Below, piece after piece: positions 1-8,072 of a DNA stretch of 25,725 nt; the stretch's first letter is position 1; the number at the start of each line of letters is the position of its first letter. The notes beneath the pieces are model-generated. The model was not told where the DNA came from. It did no database searches and saw nothing but the letters and a program-made list of their open reading frames with translations. The DNA is taken from contig CAYNFM010000054.1 in the NCBI GenBank assembly GCA_964396415.1, positions 1 to 25,725 on the forward strand, given 5' to 3'. This DNA comes from UBA1306 sp964396415. Its GTDB lineage: Bacteria; Spirochaetota; Spirochaetia; Treponematales; Rectinemataceae. The translations under genes and the position numbers were made by a program.

Positions 1-37
1 ACGCCACTACTGTGGCGAACGCCACTACTGTGGCGAA
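1..37. repeat. Tandem 18-base palindromic repeat, two copies, at the window edge
   Basis: Bases 1-18 and 19-36 are identical, and the period continues one base further. Each unit holds a perfect 6-base inverted repeat, CGCCAC/GTGGCG, around TACT (stems 2-7/12-17 and 20-25/30-35). The unit is six codons, so it reads in frame as repeated NATTVA in the vWA protein. More copies may lie upstream; none was noticed elsewhere in the window. Confidence 0.8.
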
Positions 38-791
38 GGTCGGGAATGAGTCGAGGCCGGGTTCCCTCGATATGATACTCCTTCTCGACAAGTCGCTCTC
101 AATGGCGCCTTTTTTCGGGAAAGTCAAGGAATACGCTGCCGGCGAGGTCCTCGGCCCCATACTCATCCCCGGCGACCGCCTCGTCGTCGAGCTGGTCTAT
201 GGAAGGGTTCAGCGCCTGACCTCGGTCACGATCGGCTCGGAGGAAGACAAGGCCCAGGCTATCCGCGCCATCCGGGAGGTCAAGGCCGACGGCCATTATA
301 CCGATCTGGGCGCGGCCCTCGACGCCGCCAAGAGGGACTTGGACGAGCTCGGCCAACCCGATAGGCCCAAATACGTCCTCCTCCTGACCGACGAGCGGCA
401 GGAGCCGCCCGCGGGCAGCCCCTACCAGACGAAGGATTACAAACTCGAGCACCCGGCCTTACGATATATAAAGCGGGTCGATCTGGGTAAATTCCGGGCA
501 ATCACCGTAGGCCTCCAGGTGGAAGCCCTCGTCGAGAAGAACGCGCCTGCGGTCATGGAGCTTCTTACGAACCCGCCCGATAGGGATGCCGGTGGGCAAA
601 TCACGGCTAGAGTTCCCTCGGCTTCGAACGCGATGGCTCGGAAGGCAGGATCGACCCCGTCGGAGCGAGTAGTCCCTTCCTGGCTACTGATAGGCGCAGC
701 CTCTCTATTGGTCATCGCGCTTGCAGGATTTGTCGCGGTTCTATTACTATCTAGGAGAAAAGAAAAAGCAAAGGCTTCATTACAAAAGTAG
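3..791 (+). CDS. von Willebrand factor A domain protein with C-terminal membrane anchor (5' end cut by window)
   Basis: The frame is open to the window edge, so the true start probably lies upstream. The first internal start is GTG at 12, with no room for a visible ribosome binding site; residues here are numbered from it. A vWA fold is supported by a complete metal-binding MIDAS set: DKSLS at 26-30, a threonine in YTDLG at about 97, and an aspartate in LLLTDE at about 127. After a linker, one hydrophobic helix (about 222-245) is followed by a basic tail (RRKEKAK), as in a C-terminally anchored protein with a cytoplasmic end. If the domain is periplasmic or surface exposed, a signal peptide must lie upstream of the window. 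vWA domains bind protein ligands through a divalent metal. With the DHH gene and the 1907 gene downstream it resembles the tp0750 region of Treponema pallidum, but that is inference. The N-terminus begins in an in-frame 18-base tandem repeat. Confidence 0.75.
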   Translation, partial: ATTVANATTVAKVGNESRPGSLDMILLLDKSLSMAPFFGKVKEYAAGEVLGPILIPGDRLVVELVYGRVQRLTSVTIGSEEDKAQAIRAIREVKADGHYTDLGAALDAAKRDLDELGQPDRPKYVLLLTDERQEPPAGSPYQTKDYKLEHPALRYIKRVDLGKFRAITVGLQVEALVEKNAPAVMELLTNPPDRDAGGQITARVPSASNAMARKAGSTPSERVVPSWLLIGAASLLVIALAGFVAVLLLSRRKEKAKASLQK

Positions 792-905
792 AAGAAGGAT
801 TTAGGCTACTATTGTCTTTCGTAGTTTGCGCTTTCCCCTGTTTATATGAAAAATGAGGAACTATTCGCGGCTTAGAGAAAGAATTGACCGAAAGGTGGGA
901 TGTCG

Positions 906-1892
906 ATGACCGTCAACGCCATGGCGGAGCAGCTGAAGACTCGCGACAAGTTCGTCATCGTATCCCACGATGGGCCCGACCCGGACGGATTGGGAGCCGC
1001 CTACGCCCTATCGCTCGCCTTGGCGACTCTGGGGAAGAGCGCAGTCGCGGCAGTCCCGTATCGAATCCCGGCGAAGTTCCGCTTCATCGATCGCCGGGGT
1101 CTCTTCGTCTCCCTGGCGGAGGAAGGCAGTCTGCCCTTTCCCGCGGCCGAGACGACGCCGATAATCGTCGATACACACGATATGGGCTACCTGGGCGAGA
1201 GAACGGCCGAGTTCCTATCCCTAGCCAGGCGTCCCCTCATCATCGACCACCATGAGCTCAAGATCGAGCCGGGCGACTTCGAGCTCATCGATCCGAGCGC
1301 CTCCTCCAGCTCCGAGCTGGTTTACCTGATAGCGAGGCGCCTTGGCGTCGAGATTCCCATCGACGCGGCGGAAGCGGTGTTCGCGGGAGTGGTCTACGAT
1401 ACCGGCTCCTTTTCCTACCCCAAGACGAGTGCGCGGACATTCGCCTGCGCCCTCGAACTCGTCGAGCTGGGCGTAAGGCCTTACGAAGTGCACAATCGCA
1501 TGTACGAATCGTCTTCCGACGGCGTGCTCATCCTCCAAAAGGAAGTCATTGCGAGCCTCGAGCTCGAGCTGGGAGGACGCGTAGCCCTGCAATCGCTCAG
1601 CAGGGAGGATCTCGCCGCGTCGGGCGCCTCGTACGAGGACGCCGAGGATCTCGTCAACATCCCCCTACAGGACAAAAGGGTAGAAGTATCGGTGCTTTTC
1701 AAGGAAAACCCCGAGGGGAAGCTTCGCTGCTCGCTCAGGTCCAAGGGCGGCGTGAACGTGGCGCGCATCGCCCAGGCCTTCGGCGGCGGCGGTCACAAGA
1801 CGGCTGCGGGCTTCACCTGCCTCTCTCCCCTTGCGCAGGCCAAGGACGACGTGCTAAAAAGCGTCTCCCGTTCGATATCGGGGCGAGAGTAA
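906..1892 (+). CDS. DHH/DHHA1 family phosphoesterase (NrnA-like oligoribonuclease / pAp phosphatase)
   Basis: This is a cytoplasmic DHH-superfamily phosphoesterase of about 328 residues, the usual length for NrnA-type proteins. Those enzymes degrade very short RNA oligonucleotides and often dephosphorylate pAp. The metal-binding motifs appear in order: SHDGPDPDG at about 20-28, a DTHD segment near 85, and the signature DHH at about 114-116. The C-terminal DHHA1 substrate-binding motif GGGHKTAAGF is near 294-303. Two starts are possible, ATG at 900 and ATG at 906. The ribosome binding site AAAGGTGG (891-898) leaves only one base before the first but seven before the second, so 906 is preferred. 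The gene follows the vWA gene after about 110 bases without a clear promoter, and ends 14 bases before the next gene, so co-transcription is likely. The exact substrate (nanoRNA, pAp or cyclic-dinucleotide products) cannot be told from sequence. Confidence 0.88.
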   Translation: MTVNAMAEQLKTRDKFVIVSHDGPDPDGLGAAYALSLALATLGKSAVAAVPYRIPAKFRFIDRRGLFVSLAEEGSLPFPAAETTPIIVDTHDMGYLGERTAEFLSLARRPLIIDHHELKIEPGDFELIDPSASSSSELVYLIARRLGVEIPIDAAEAVFAGVVYDTGSFSYPKTSARTFACALELVELGVRPYEVHNRMYESSSDGVLILQKEVIASLELELGGRVALQSLSREDLAASGASYEDAEDLVNIPLQDKRVEVSVLFKENPEGKLRCSLRSKGGVNVARIAQAFGGGGHKTAAGFTCLSPLAQAKDDVLKSVSRSISGRE

Positions 1893-1906
1893 GCCGCGCG
1901 GCGCAG

Positions 1907-3415
1907 ATGAAACGAATCGTTCATGCAGTATTCCTCTTCGTAAGCGCCCTGGCGCTCGCGCTCTCCGTCTACTTCCTCGTCCAAGGCCGCACGGGCGCGG
2001 CCGCGGCCGCGAGGCCGGTCGCGACCCGTCAGGTCCAGCCCGAGTCCGAGGCCCAATCGAGCCCCGAGGGAATCGCGGAGGCCGACGGCGGCGCGCCGAT
2101 CAACCACATACCCGCCCTTCCCGACGAAGTGATACTCAACGTGACCATTTTCAACGCCGACCAGGAGGAGAACGAGGAGCAGGTCCTGACGGTCCGCAAG
2201 ACGGGCGTGCCGGACGGGAGGCTGTCGATAGTAGTCGCCGAGTACGTGGCCGCGAAGAAGGCCTGGGTGCGGGCATGGGAGGGCGACACCTTGAGCACCA
2301 AGCTGACTACTTTCTCGATCCAGGCGAGGGACCTCCTCGGCGATCACGCCCAAGAGCTGGTCTGCATGGGGATGAACGACGCGGGCGAGCAGACCATAAC
2401 GATCTTCCGCCCTTCCCCGAGCCGTCTCGACTTCGCGGAGATACTTTCCCTGGCCTCGGACTCCATCGTCATCGGGGAAGCCGATCGGGGCGAGGCCTAC
2501 CAGCTCGGGCAGACGAGCGGGGACAGCTGGCCCGTCTACGCCTTCAGCGCCGACAAGGACTCGACCAACGTCCTCGACCAGATAAAGGACAAGTACGTCT
2601 GGACCCCGCGGGCGGAGCAGTACCTGAAGGCGGGCAGCGAGCGGATACCCGGCGCCCAAGTAGAGCGCGACATCGTGTCCAAAGTGCTAACCGGCTCGGA
2701 GAAGGATTTCGAGACCTTCCTCCAGGGCGTTTGGTACGAGGCTGACAAGGCTCCCTTCGATCCGGGCACCAGGCTCCTCGTCTTCGACAAGGCGGCGGGA
2801 ACGATAGCGTTCTACAAGACCGAGGCGCAGGAGCTGTACGATTGGACGGAGTCCCATTCGACGCGCTACGGTCTCTACGTGCGCTGCCAGAACGAATCCA
2901 TCGGCGACCTCGTGAGGCTCATGGACATCGAGCTCACGGGCACCGATACGGTCTCGGTGCGCGTCTTCGAGGACTTGCAGATGAAGGTGGACCCCGAGGA
3001 CCTCTGGGACGGCAGCTACCGCAAGATGCCCCGGATCACGAGGGAGGCCGCGGAAGGCGCGGGTTCCGGGCTTTCCAAGCCTTCGATCAGGCTCGAGGGC
3101 CCCTATCGCTCCGATTCCGGCCTCGAGATCAGCTTCGCCGAGCCGCGCTACAGCCTCAAGACCCCCGACGGGTCCGGAGAATCCGGCGGCTTCGAGTTGT
3201 TCTCCCTGCGGAACGACAACGTCCTCGAGCTCGTAGCCATCAAGAAGGACGGCCTCCCCGCCGGGAGGAAGACCTACAAGGCCAGCTACAGCGAGGCGCC
3301 CAGCGGCAAGGACCTCGTTCGCCGCCTGGTCCTCTCGCCGGCGAGATCGTCGATCGGCGGCCTCGAGCTTCTCCGGGAAGACGATATCGTGCTCGAGCAG
3401 AGGGTGAAAGGCTAG
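1907..3415 (+). CDS. Exported or membrane-anchored protein with lipocalin-like segment, possible pallilysin-related adhesin
   Basis: The 502-residue product begins with a basic residue pair and one hydrophobic stretch (about residues 4-26), an uncleaved anchor or signal peptide. A low-complexity Ala/Pro/Glu linker follows. Residues about 65-240 look like a beta-rich repeat domain (DLLGDHAQELVCMGM, then GEQTITIFR). Residues about 270-370 start with FLQGVWYE and alternate short strands, recalling the GxW opening of lipocalins. The T. pallidum adhesin Tp0751 (pallilysin) has a lipocalin fold, and larger relatives are found in other treponemes. Placement two genes downstream of a vWA protein fits, but I cannot confirm homology. 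No HEXXH metalloprotease motif is present, so a protease call is not supported. The ATG at 1907 has only a weak ribosome binding site, and its 14-base distance from the DHH gene suggests coupling. The gene converges on the SPOR gene with 15 bases between stops. Confidence 0.6.
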   Translation: MKRIVHAVFLFVSALALALSVYFLVQGRTGAAAAARPVATRQVQPESEAQSSPEGIAEADGGAPINHIPALPDEVILNVTIFNADQEENEEQVLTVRKTGVPDGRLSIVVAEYVAAKKAWVRAWEGDTLSTKLTTFSIQARDLLGDHAQELVCMGMNDAGEQTITIFRPSPSRLDFAEILSLASDSIVIGEADRGEAYQLGQTSGDSWPVYAFSADKDSTNVLDQIKDKYVWTPRAEQYLKAGSERIPGAQVERDIVSKVLTGSEKDFETFLQGVWYEADKAPFDPGTRLLVFDKAAGTIAFYKTEAQELYDWTESHSTRYGLYVRCQNESIGDLVRLMDIELTGTDTVSVRVFEDLQMKVDPEDLWDGSYRKMPRITREAAEGAGSGLSKPSIRLEGPYRSDSGLEISFAEPRYSLKTPDGSGESGGFELFSLRNDNVLELVAIKKDGLPAGRKTYKASYSEAPSGKDLVRRLVLSPARSSIGGLELLREDDIVLEQRVKG

Positions 3416-3430
3416 GGCTGCTCCCCGCCT

Positions 3431-4706
3431 TCAGTCGATGATATAGGACTCGTAGCCGGCGTTCTTGAGCGCCTGTATGGTCTTCACGATATCCTTGCCT
3501 CCATCCACGGCTACGATCCAGCGCTCTTCCGCGTCCTTGCCAGGGCCTTGCGCGTGCATCCGGGATTCGACCGCGGCGGAAAAGCCCTTGGAGGCGAGCT
3601 CGTTCATTAGAGTCCGCGCATCGACCTCGACCGAAAAGTAGCCCACCTGGAGCCGCTTGCGATGGTCGCTCGGCTCCGCTGACGAATTCGGCCCCTGGCC
3701 GGGGAGCGCCGACCGAGCGGCGGCGGCCGCTTGAGTGGGCGCAATAGGGGCGGCAGCGGCCACGGTCTGCAAGCCGCCGAGGTACCAGTGCGGCAGCGGA
3801 GGCACCGATGCGGCGCCCGAAGCGATAAGGGCCTCGGGGCTGCCGGGAAACTCGGCGGCGAGGTTCGCGGCGGCCTCGGCTTTTTCATCGACCGTCGCGG
3901 GTTTTCCCTCGGTCGACGACTTGTCGTTGGTNNNNNNNNNNNNNNNNNNNNNNNNNNNNNNNNNNNNNNNNNNNNNNNNNNNNNNNNNNNNNNNNNNNNN
4001 NNNNNNNNNNNNNNNNNNNNNNNNNNNNNNNGAAAAGCGCCTCGCGCTTCCGCTCGGGAGGCGCGCTCCGAGCCACGGCCGAGGCGGCCGATCGGGCCTC
4101 GGCCCCGCGTCCCTGTAGCGCCAGGGCCCAGGCTCCGACCAGGCGCGAGGCCGCGGAAAGATCGGCGTCCTTGGTCTCCAGCGCGATCCTGGAGGAGAGA
4201 TCGAGGGCCCTCTCGGAATCGCCTGCGGCCAGGTCGCAACGCGCGGCCCGGAGCAGAAGGCTCGTCCCGTCGGGCAGAGCCTCCGCGCCGGCTCCCACCC
4301 CCGTCTTGTCCGCGAGGGGAGCCGCTTCGAGGTAATGGGAGGCCGCCTCGTCGAAGAGACCGAGCAGGAGGGCGAGGTCGCCCGCCTTCACGAGGAAGGA
4401 TGGGAGGTAATCGCCTCCCCCCGATCTCAGGACCCCGGAGGAGGCGAGGCTCTGATCGATCAGCGAGAGCGCTTCCGAAGGGGAAAGCGTCGCGGACAGG
4501 GAATCGAGGGTCGCCGCGTATTCGGAGGGCGACTGGAGCTTGGCCAGCCTATCGCGGGCAGCCTGGGTATCGGCGGCCGCGACGGGAGGCGGGGGCGACG
4601 CGGCCGGGCCGGTCTCCGCGGCCGAGGGAAAGGAGCGGAGGGCGAGGGCTATGAAGAGGGCCGCGCGCGCGGCGCCAGCCGCGATGGGCCTCGAGGCGGG
4701 ATTCAT
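3431..4706 (-). CDS. SPOR-domain protein with TPR-like repeats, interrupted by an assembly gap
   Basis: The gene starts at ATG 4706, whose ATGA overlaps the miaB stop, and encodes 225 residues before the N gap. A signal peptide is visible (ALFIALALRSFPSAA), then an Ala/Leu-rich helical region resembling tetratricopeptide repeats (for example LFDEAASHYLEAAPLAD). Beyond the gap 166 more residues are open in one frame: an AAEFPGSPEAL helix, a Pro/Ala linker, and a C-terminal SPOR domain of about 75 residues (RLQVGYFSVEVDARTLMNEL onward). SPOR domains bind denuded septal peptidoglycan, so a periplasmic or outer-membrane role in cell-wall or division biology is likely. The two halves are out of frame only because the placeholder is 100 bases; the true gap should be a multiple of three. 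It is the last gene of the probable membrane protein-miaB-SPOR operon. Confidence 0.75.
3932..4031. other. Assembly gap (100 N)
   Basis: Exactly 100 unknown bases, the usual placeholder for a scaffold join of unknown size. It lies inside the SPOR-domain gene. Reading frames that run through it are artefacts. Both flanking frames end on complete codons, so the real missing length is expected to be divisible by three. Confidence 0.98.
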
Positions 4707-6091
4707 ACCGCGAGCTCCTCGGCCTTGAAGGTATTTCCCGTCAGACTCGTCAGGCGCACTCGGGCGAAGCTGCCGATCCGCGTAGGGGGAGCTGGAAATA
4801 CGACCATCTCGTCCCGTTGCGTCCGAGCCAGGACCTCGAGCTTCCGGCGTCTCGATACGCCTTCGATGAGGACCTCCTCGACCGCGCCCAACCTGGATTC
4901 CATGACGGATTTCGTCAGTTCCTTCTGGAGCTCGATGACGCGCGACAGACGCCGCCGCTTCGTCGCCTCCCCGATCCTGTCGGGCATCGCCGCGGCCGGC
5001 GTGCCTTCGCGGGGGTTGAAGTGGTACATGTAGGAATAGGAGAAGCGCAGCTCCCGCATGAGGTCGAGGGTCAGCTCGAGGTCGGCCTCGGTTTCGCCCG
5101 GAAAGCCTACGAGGATGTCCGTAGATAGGGAGAGGTCCGGAATCGCCGCCCTCATCCGCCCGGCGAGGGCGATATAGGAGGCGCGCGTGTAGCGGCGATT
5201 CATCGCCTTCAGCACGGAGTCGGAACCCGATTGGGCGCAGAGGTGGACGTGCCGGCAAAATAGCGGATCTTCCGCCAGCGCCCGTACGACCTCGTCCGAG
5301 AGATCCTTGGGATGGCTCGTGAGGAAGCGGACCCAGCGGATTCCGCCCTTTCCCCTGCCCCGGATGGAGGCGGAGACGAGGCGGAGAAGGGAGGGGAAAT
5401 CGAGCCTCTCGCCGTCCGCGCCCTCCCCTCCGGATTCGGGTTTCCAGCGGTAGGAGTTCACGTTCTGCCCGAGGAGGGTGATCTCCCTGACGCCCGAATC
5501 CTCGAGCTCGGCGATCTCCGACAGTATCGAGCTCGGCCTACGCGAGATCTCGCGTCCCCGGATGTAGGGCACGATGCAGTAGGCGCAGAAATTGTCGCAT
5601 CCGTGCATGATGGGGACGAAGGAGCGGAAGGAGCCCGGCTCGTAGTACGAGCGCGCGAACACGAAGGCCGGGCTCTCCTCAACGGCCAGGCCCGATCTTC
5701 CCTGCTCCACGGCGTCGAGGACGAGGCCGAAGGCCTGTTTCTGGAAAGTGCCGACGACGTAGTCGACGGCCGGCTGCCTAAGCTTTACGGCCCTCTTCAT
5801 CCTCTCGGCCATGCATCCCGTGACGACGAGGGCCAGGGGCTTGGCCGGCGCGGCCGATGGTTCGGCCGCGCGCCGGCGCTTGATCGCCGCATAGAGATCG
5901 ATGCGGCCCCAGGCTCGGTTCTCGGCGGTGGCCCGGACCGAGCAGGTGTTGATCAGGACCAGGTCCGCCTCATCCGCCTCGGAGGTCGGCAGCCACCCGC
6001 GCTCGCGGAAGATGAGCTCCAGGGCGGCGGATTCCGCCTTGTTCATCTGGCAGCCGTAAGTCTCGAGGAGATACTTCATCTGAGCATGCAT
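4703..6091 (-). CDS. miaB: tRNA-2-methylthio-N6-dimethylallyladenosine synthase
   Basis: MiaB is a radical-SAM enzyme that adds a methylthio group at C2 of i6A37 in tRNAs reading UNN codons, using two 4Fe-4S clusters. The product has 462 residues, normal for the family. The N-terminal UPF0004 domain carries the three auxiliary-cluster cysteines: C14 (TYGCQMNKAES), C50 (INTCSVR) and C93 (VTGCMAERM). The radical-SAM motif CxxxCxxC is at C165, C169 and C172 (HGCDNFCAYCIVP), followed by RGREISRRP. A C-terminal TRAM-type tail closes the protein. The TYGCQMN and INTCSVRATAE wording fits MiaB better than MtaB or RimO. Start ATG 6091 is used; ATG 6079, four codons later (MKYLLETYGC), is an equally plausible start, and neither has a strong ribosome binding site. 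The stop overlaps the SPOR gene start by four bases (ATGA), and the membrane-protein stop is 7 bases upstream, so the three genes are probably coupled. Confidence 0.93.
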   Translation of the reverse strand: MHAQMKYLLETYGCQMNKAESAALELIFRERGWLPTSEADEADLVLINTCSVRATAENRAWGRIDLYAAIKRRRAAEPSAAPAKPLALVVTGCMAERMKRAVKLRQPAVDYVVGTFQKQAFGLVLDAVEQGRSGLAVEESPAFVFARSYYEPGSFRSFVPIMHGCDNFCAYCIVPYIRGREISRRPSSILSEIAELEDSGVREITLLGQNVNSYRWKPESGGEGADGERLDFPSLLRLVSASIRGRGKGGIRWVRFLTSHPKDLSDEVVRALAEDPLFCRHVHLCAQSGSDSVLKAMNRRYTRASYIALAGRMRAAIPDLSLSTDILVGFPGETEADLELTLDLMRELRFSYSYMYHFNPREGTPAAAMPDRIGEATKRRRLSRVIELQKELTKSVMESRLGAVEEVLIEGVSRRRKLEVLARTQRDEMVVFPAPPTRIGSFARVRLTSLTGNTFKAEELAV

Positions 6092-6098
6092 GCGTTCA

Positions 6099-6452
6099 TC
6101 AAGCGCGGTCGCGAAGTCCCCTTATGAATCTGTATATATTGTAGGCGCCGTAGGCGAGAAGGGCGAAACCGCCCGCGCCCAGGAGGAAATGAGTGGGGCC
6201 TCGCAGGAGGATAGCCCCCAGGCCGAGCGCGCCCGCAGCCATCATGATCCCCCCGGAGGTCCTGTCGGTCTTGGACCTGCCGAGCACTCCGGTAACGCCG
6301 AGGACGACGAGGCCTCCGGCTATGACCCAGCCGACGACCGGGATGCTGAGAAGCCCGTTCACGACGAACAGGCCGATGCCTCCGATGGCCGACATTACGC
6401 CCTTGGTGCCTCGATTGCGCAAGTCGCCGGAATCCACGGGATAATTGCTCAT
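6099..6452 (-). CDS. Small integral membrane protein, unknown function
   Basis: I do not recognise this 117-residue protein. It has a short polar N-terminus (MSNYPVDSGDLRNRGTKG) and three hydrophobic glycine-rich segments: roughly residues 19-57, which may be two helices, then about 67-83 and 86-104. It ends with a basic tail (RFIRGLRDRA). The start at 6452 is decided by a strong ribosome binding site, GGAGGAAGG, a few bases upstream; an in-frame ATG 36 bases further upstream has none. The gene ends 7 bases before miaB. The composition looks like a phage-holin or DUF-type small membrane protein, but there is no motif to prefer one. A promoter candidate lies about 90 bases upstream. Confidence 0.75.
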   Translation of the reverse strand: MSNYPVDSGDLRNRGTKGVMSAIGGIGLFVVNGLLSIPVVGWVIAGGLVVLGVTGVLGRSKTDRTSGGIMMAAGALGLGAILLRGPTHFLLGAGGFALLAYGAYNIYRFIRGLRDRA

Positions 6453-6543
6453 GTTCCTTCCTCCGCTCGCCGCCGCGCGCTCGGCCAAAGCTCCCCGAAG
6501 GGCGAGATAAGGCTCGATGCGTTTCGGGCGCGATATCGTGCCA

Positions 6544-6572
6544 ATAATACGGAATTCCGCGCCGCGGGTAAA
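6544..6572 (-). promoter_or_regulatory. Candidate sigma-70 promoter for the membrane protein-miaB-SPOR operon
   Basis: Read on the minus strand, TTTACC (complement of 6567-6572) is followed after 17 bases by TATTAT (complement of 6544-6549). This matches consensus at 4/6 and 5/6 with ideal spacing. It would give a leader of about 85 bases before ATG 6452. A perfect 10-base palindrome, CGGAATTCCG (6550-6559), sits in the spacer and could be an operator. Confidence 0.45.
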
Positions 6573-6583
6573 GCTCCGGCCCG

Positions 6584-8026
6584 CTAGACCTCGAACTCCA
6601 CGATGGTCCCTCCCTCCGAGCGGAAGGCCAATCGCCCGTCCACCTGATCGGCCAGGGCGCGCATCACGGTGAATCCCAGCCCCTCCGCCGAGCCGGAGGC
6701 GGGCAAGCCCACGCCCTCGTCTTCGATAACGATGCGGGCGATCCCGCCGGGCAGGGGCTCGAGGCTGAGCCTCGCCTTCCTGGGCCCCTGCCAGCCCCTG
6801 GGATAGGCATGCTTGGCGATATTCGTCATGGCTTCGTTGACGAGGAGCCCGCAGGGGATGGCGGTGTCGAGATCCATCCGGACTTCCTGCAGACGGAGCT
6901 CAAGGCTGATCGGCTCCGCGGACATGGAATAGGCGGTCTCCCTCGCGATGGCCTCCATGTAGGTCGCGAAGTCGAGGCCCGAGAAGTCGCGGGTGGCATA
7001 GACGATCTCGTGGACGCTCGCCATGGACCGCACCCTGCCCGAGGCGTCGGAGAGGATGCCTCGAACGGCGTCGCCCTCGGGACCCCTGGGAAGGTAGGAT
7101 AACTGGAGGGCGAGGAGGCTCGCGACGAGCTGGAGGTTGTTCTTGACCCGATGATGGACTTCCTTGAGGAGGACGGCGTTCTCGTCCAGCGAGCGCTCGA
7201 TCCTCGCCTCCTGGGCCTTGCGCTGGGTGATGTCCTCGACCAATCCGAGGACCAGATCGCGCCCGGCCTCGCCCTGCCCGCGCAGGGCGGAGGCGTTGAG
7301 CCGAACCCAGATCTCGATCCCGTCCTTCCGGACGTAGCGTTTCTCGATCTGGAAGGATTCCCTCGCTCCCGCGATCATCTCCAGATGAAGATCCCAATGA
7401 GCGTCCCTGTCGTCGGGAAAGGTCACGTCGAGGAAGTCCATGTCGAGGAGCTCGCCCTCGCCGTATCCGAGCATGGAGACGAGCGCGCGATTGACCATGA
7501 TGAAGCGTCCCGACGGTTCGATGAGCGCCATCCCGACGGCCGCGCCCTCGAATACCTTTCGAAAGCGCTCTTCGCTCTCCATGAGCCGGGACTCGGTCCT
7601 TTTCCGCGCGGAGAGGTTGCGCACGATGGCCCACATCCCCTTCGGGCTCCCTCCGGCGTCGCGGAAAAGGCAGGTCCTGAGCTCCACCGGGAACACGAGG
7701 CCGTCCTTGCTGCGATACTCCTTCTCGTAGACCTCGGAATACCCGCGGACGAGGACCTGCTCGCGGATGATCCTCGCCTCGAGCTCGTGCCAGGCCGCGG
7801 GAGTGATATCGTTGTAATTCAACCGGGATATCTCCCCCCGATCGTAGCCGAGCATGGCGCGGAAGGCCTCGTTGCTCTCGATGATCGTCCCCGACATGTC
7901 CACGACGGCGAAGCCGTCCATCAGACTCTTGAAGACGTCGGAATAGGACAGTCCCTCGAGGATGGAATCCGAGGATCTGCCGCGATTCGAGGGAGACGGC
8001 GCCTTCCTCATGTCGGGACCGGTCAT
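6584..8026 (-). CDS. Soluble sensor histidine kinase, PAS-PAS-HisKA_2
   Basis: The 480-residue protein has no membrane segment or signal peptide, so it senses a cytoplasmic cue. Two PAS domains lie at about 28-140 (FAVVDMSGTIIESNEAF) and 150-270 (GMALIEPSGRFIMVNRAL), each ending with a PAC-type strand (IVRNLSARKR, LVEDITQRKA). The phosphoacceptor region is of the HisKA_2/HWE-like class: LLKEVHHRVKNN with the histidines at 291-292. The ATPase domain follows, with an N box (LLVNEAMTNIAKHAYP), a G1 box (EDEGVGLP) and GLGFTVMRALADQVDG. No response regulator is nearby, so the partner is unknown; kinases of this class often work with stand-alone or RNA-binding regulators. ATG 8026 lacks a ribosome binding site. 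A TATACT box (complement of 8035-8040) only about 10 bases upstream hints at a nearly leaderless transcript, or a start at the later ATG 8011. Confidence 0.88.
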   Translation of the reverse strand: MTGPDMRKAPSPSNRGRSSDSILEGLSYSDVFKSLMDGFAVVDMSGTIIESNEAFRAMLGYDRGEISRLNYNDITPAAWHELEARIIREQVLVRGYSEVYEKEYRSKDGLVFPVELRTCLFRDAGGSPKGMWAIVRNLSARKRTESRLMESEERFRKVFEGAAVGMALIEPSGRFIMVNRALVSMLGYGEGELLDMDFLDVTFPDDRDAHWDLHLEMIAGARESFQIEKRYVRKDGIEIWVRLNASALRGQGEAGRDLVLGLVEDITQRKAQEARIERSLDENAVLLKEVHHRVKNNLQLVASLLALQLSYLPRGPEGDAVRGILSDASGRVRSMASVHEIVYATRDFSGLDFATYMEAIARETAYSMSAEPISLELRLQEVRMDLDTAIPCGLLVNEAMTNIAKHAYPRGWQGPRKARLSLEPLPGGIARIVIEDEGVGLPASGSAEGLGFTVMRALADQVDGRLAFRSEGGTIVEFEV

Positions 8027-8072
8027 CGGAACATAGTATAACCTATCCGGGCCGCGAAAGCCCCTCCCTCCG

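Noticed and set aside
792..890. Promoter for the DHH gene (TTGTCT with TATATG)
   Set aside because: Spacing is about 25 bases, too long; no better pair was found in this stretch.
1907..3415. Metalloprotease (pallilysin-type HEXXH) activity
   Set aside because: No HEXXH motif exists in the protein; the closest histidines are in unrelated contexts.
3885..4239. Frames that appear to read through the N run
   Set aside because: Translation across unknown bases is meaningless, and the phase is set by the placeholder length.
6529..6544. Sigma-54-like TTGGCACG on the minus strand upstream of the small membrane protein
   Set aside because: The -24 half is good, but the -12 GC is off by one base and TTGC is absent, so it does not meet the spacing requirement.
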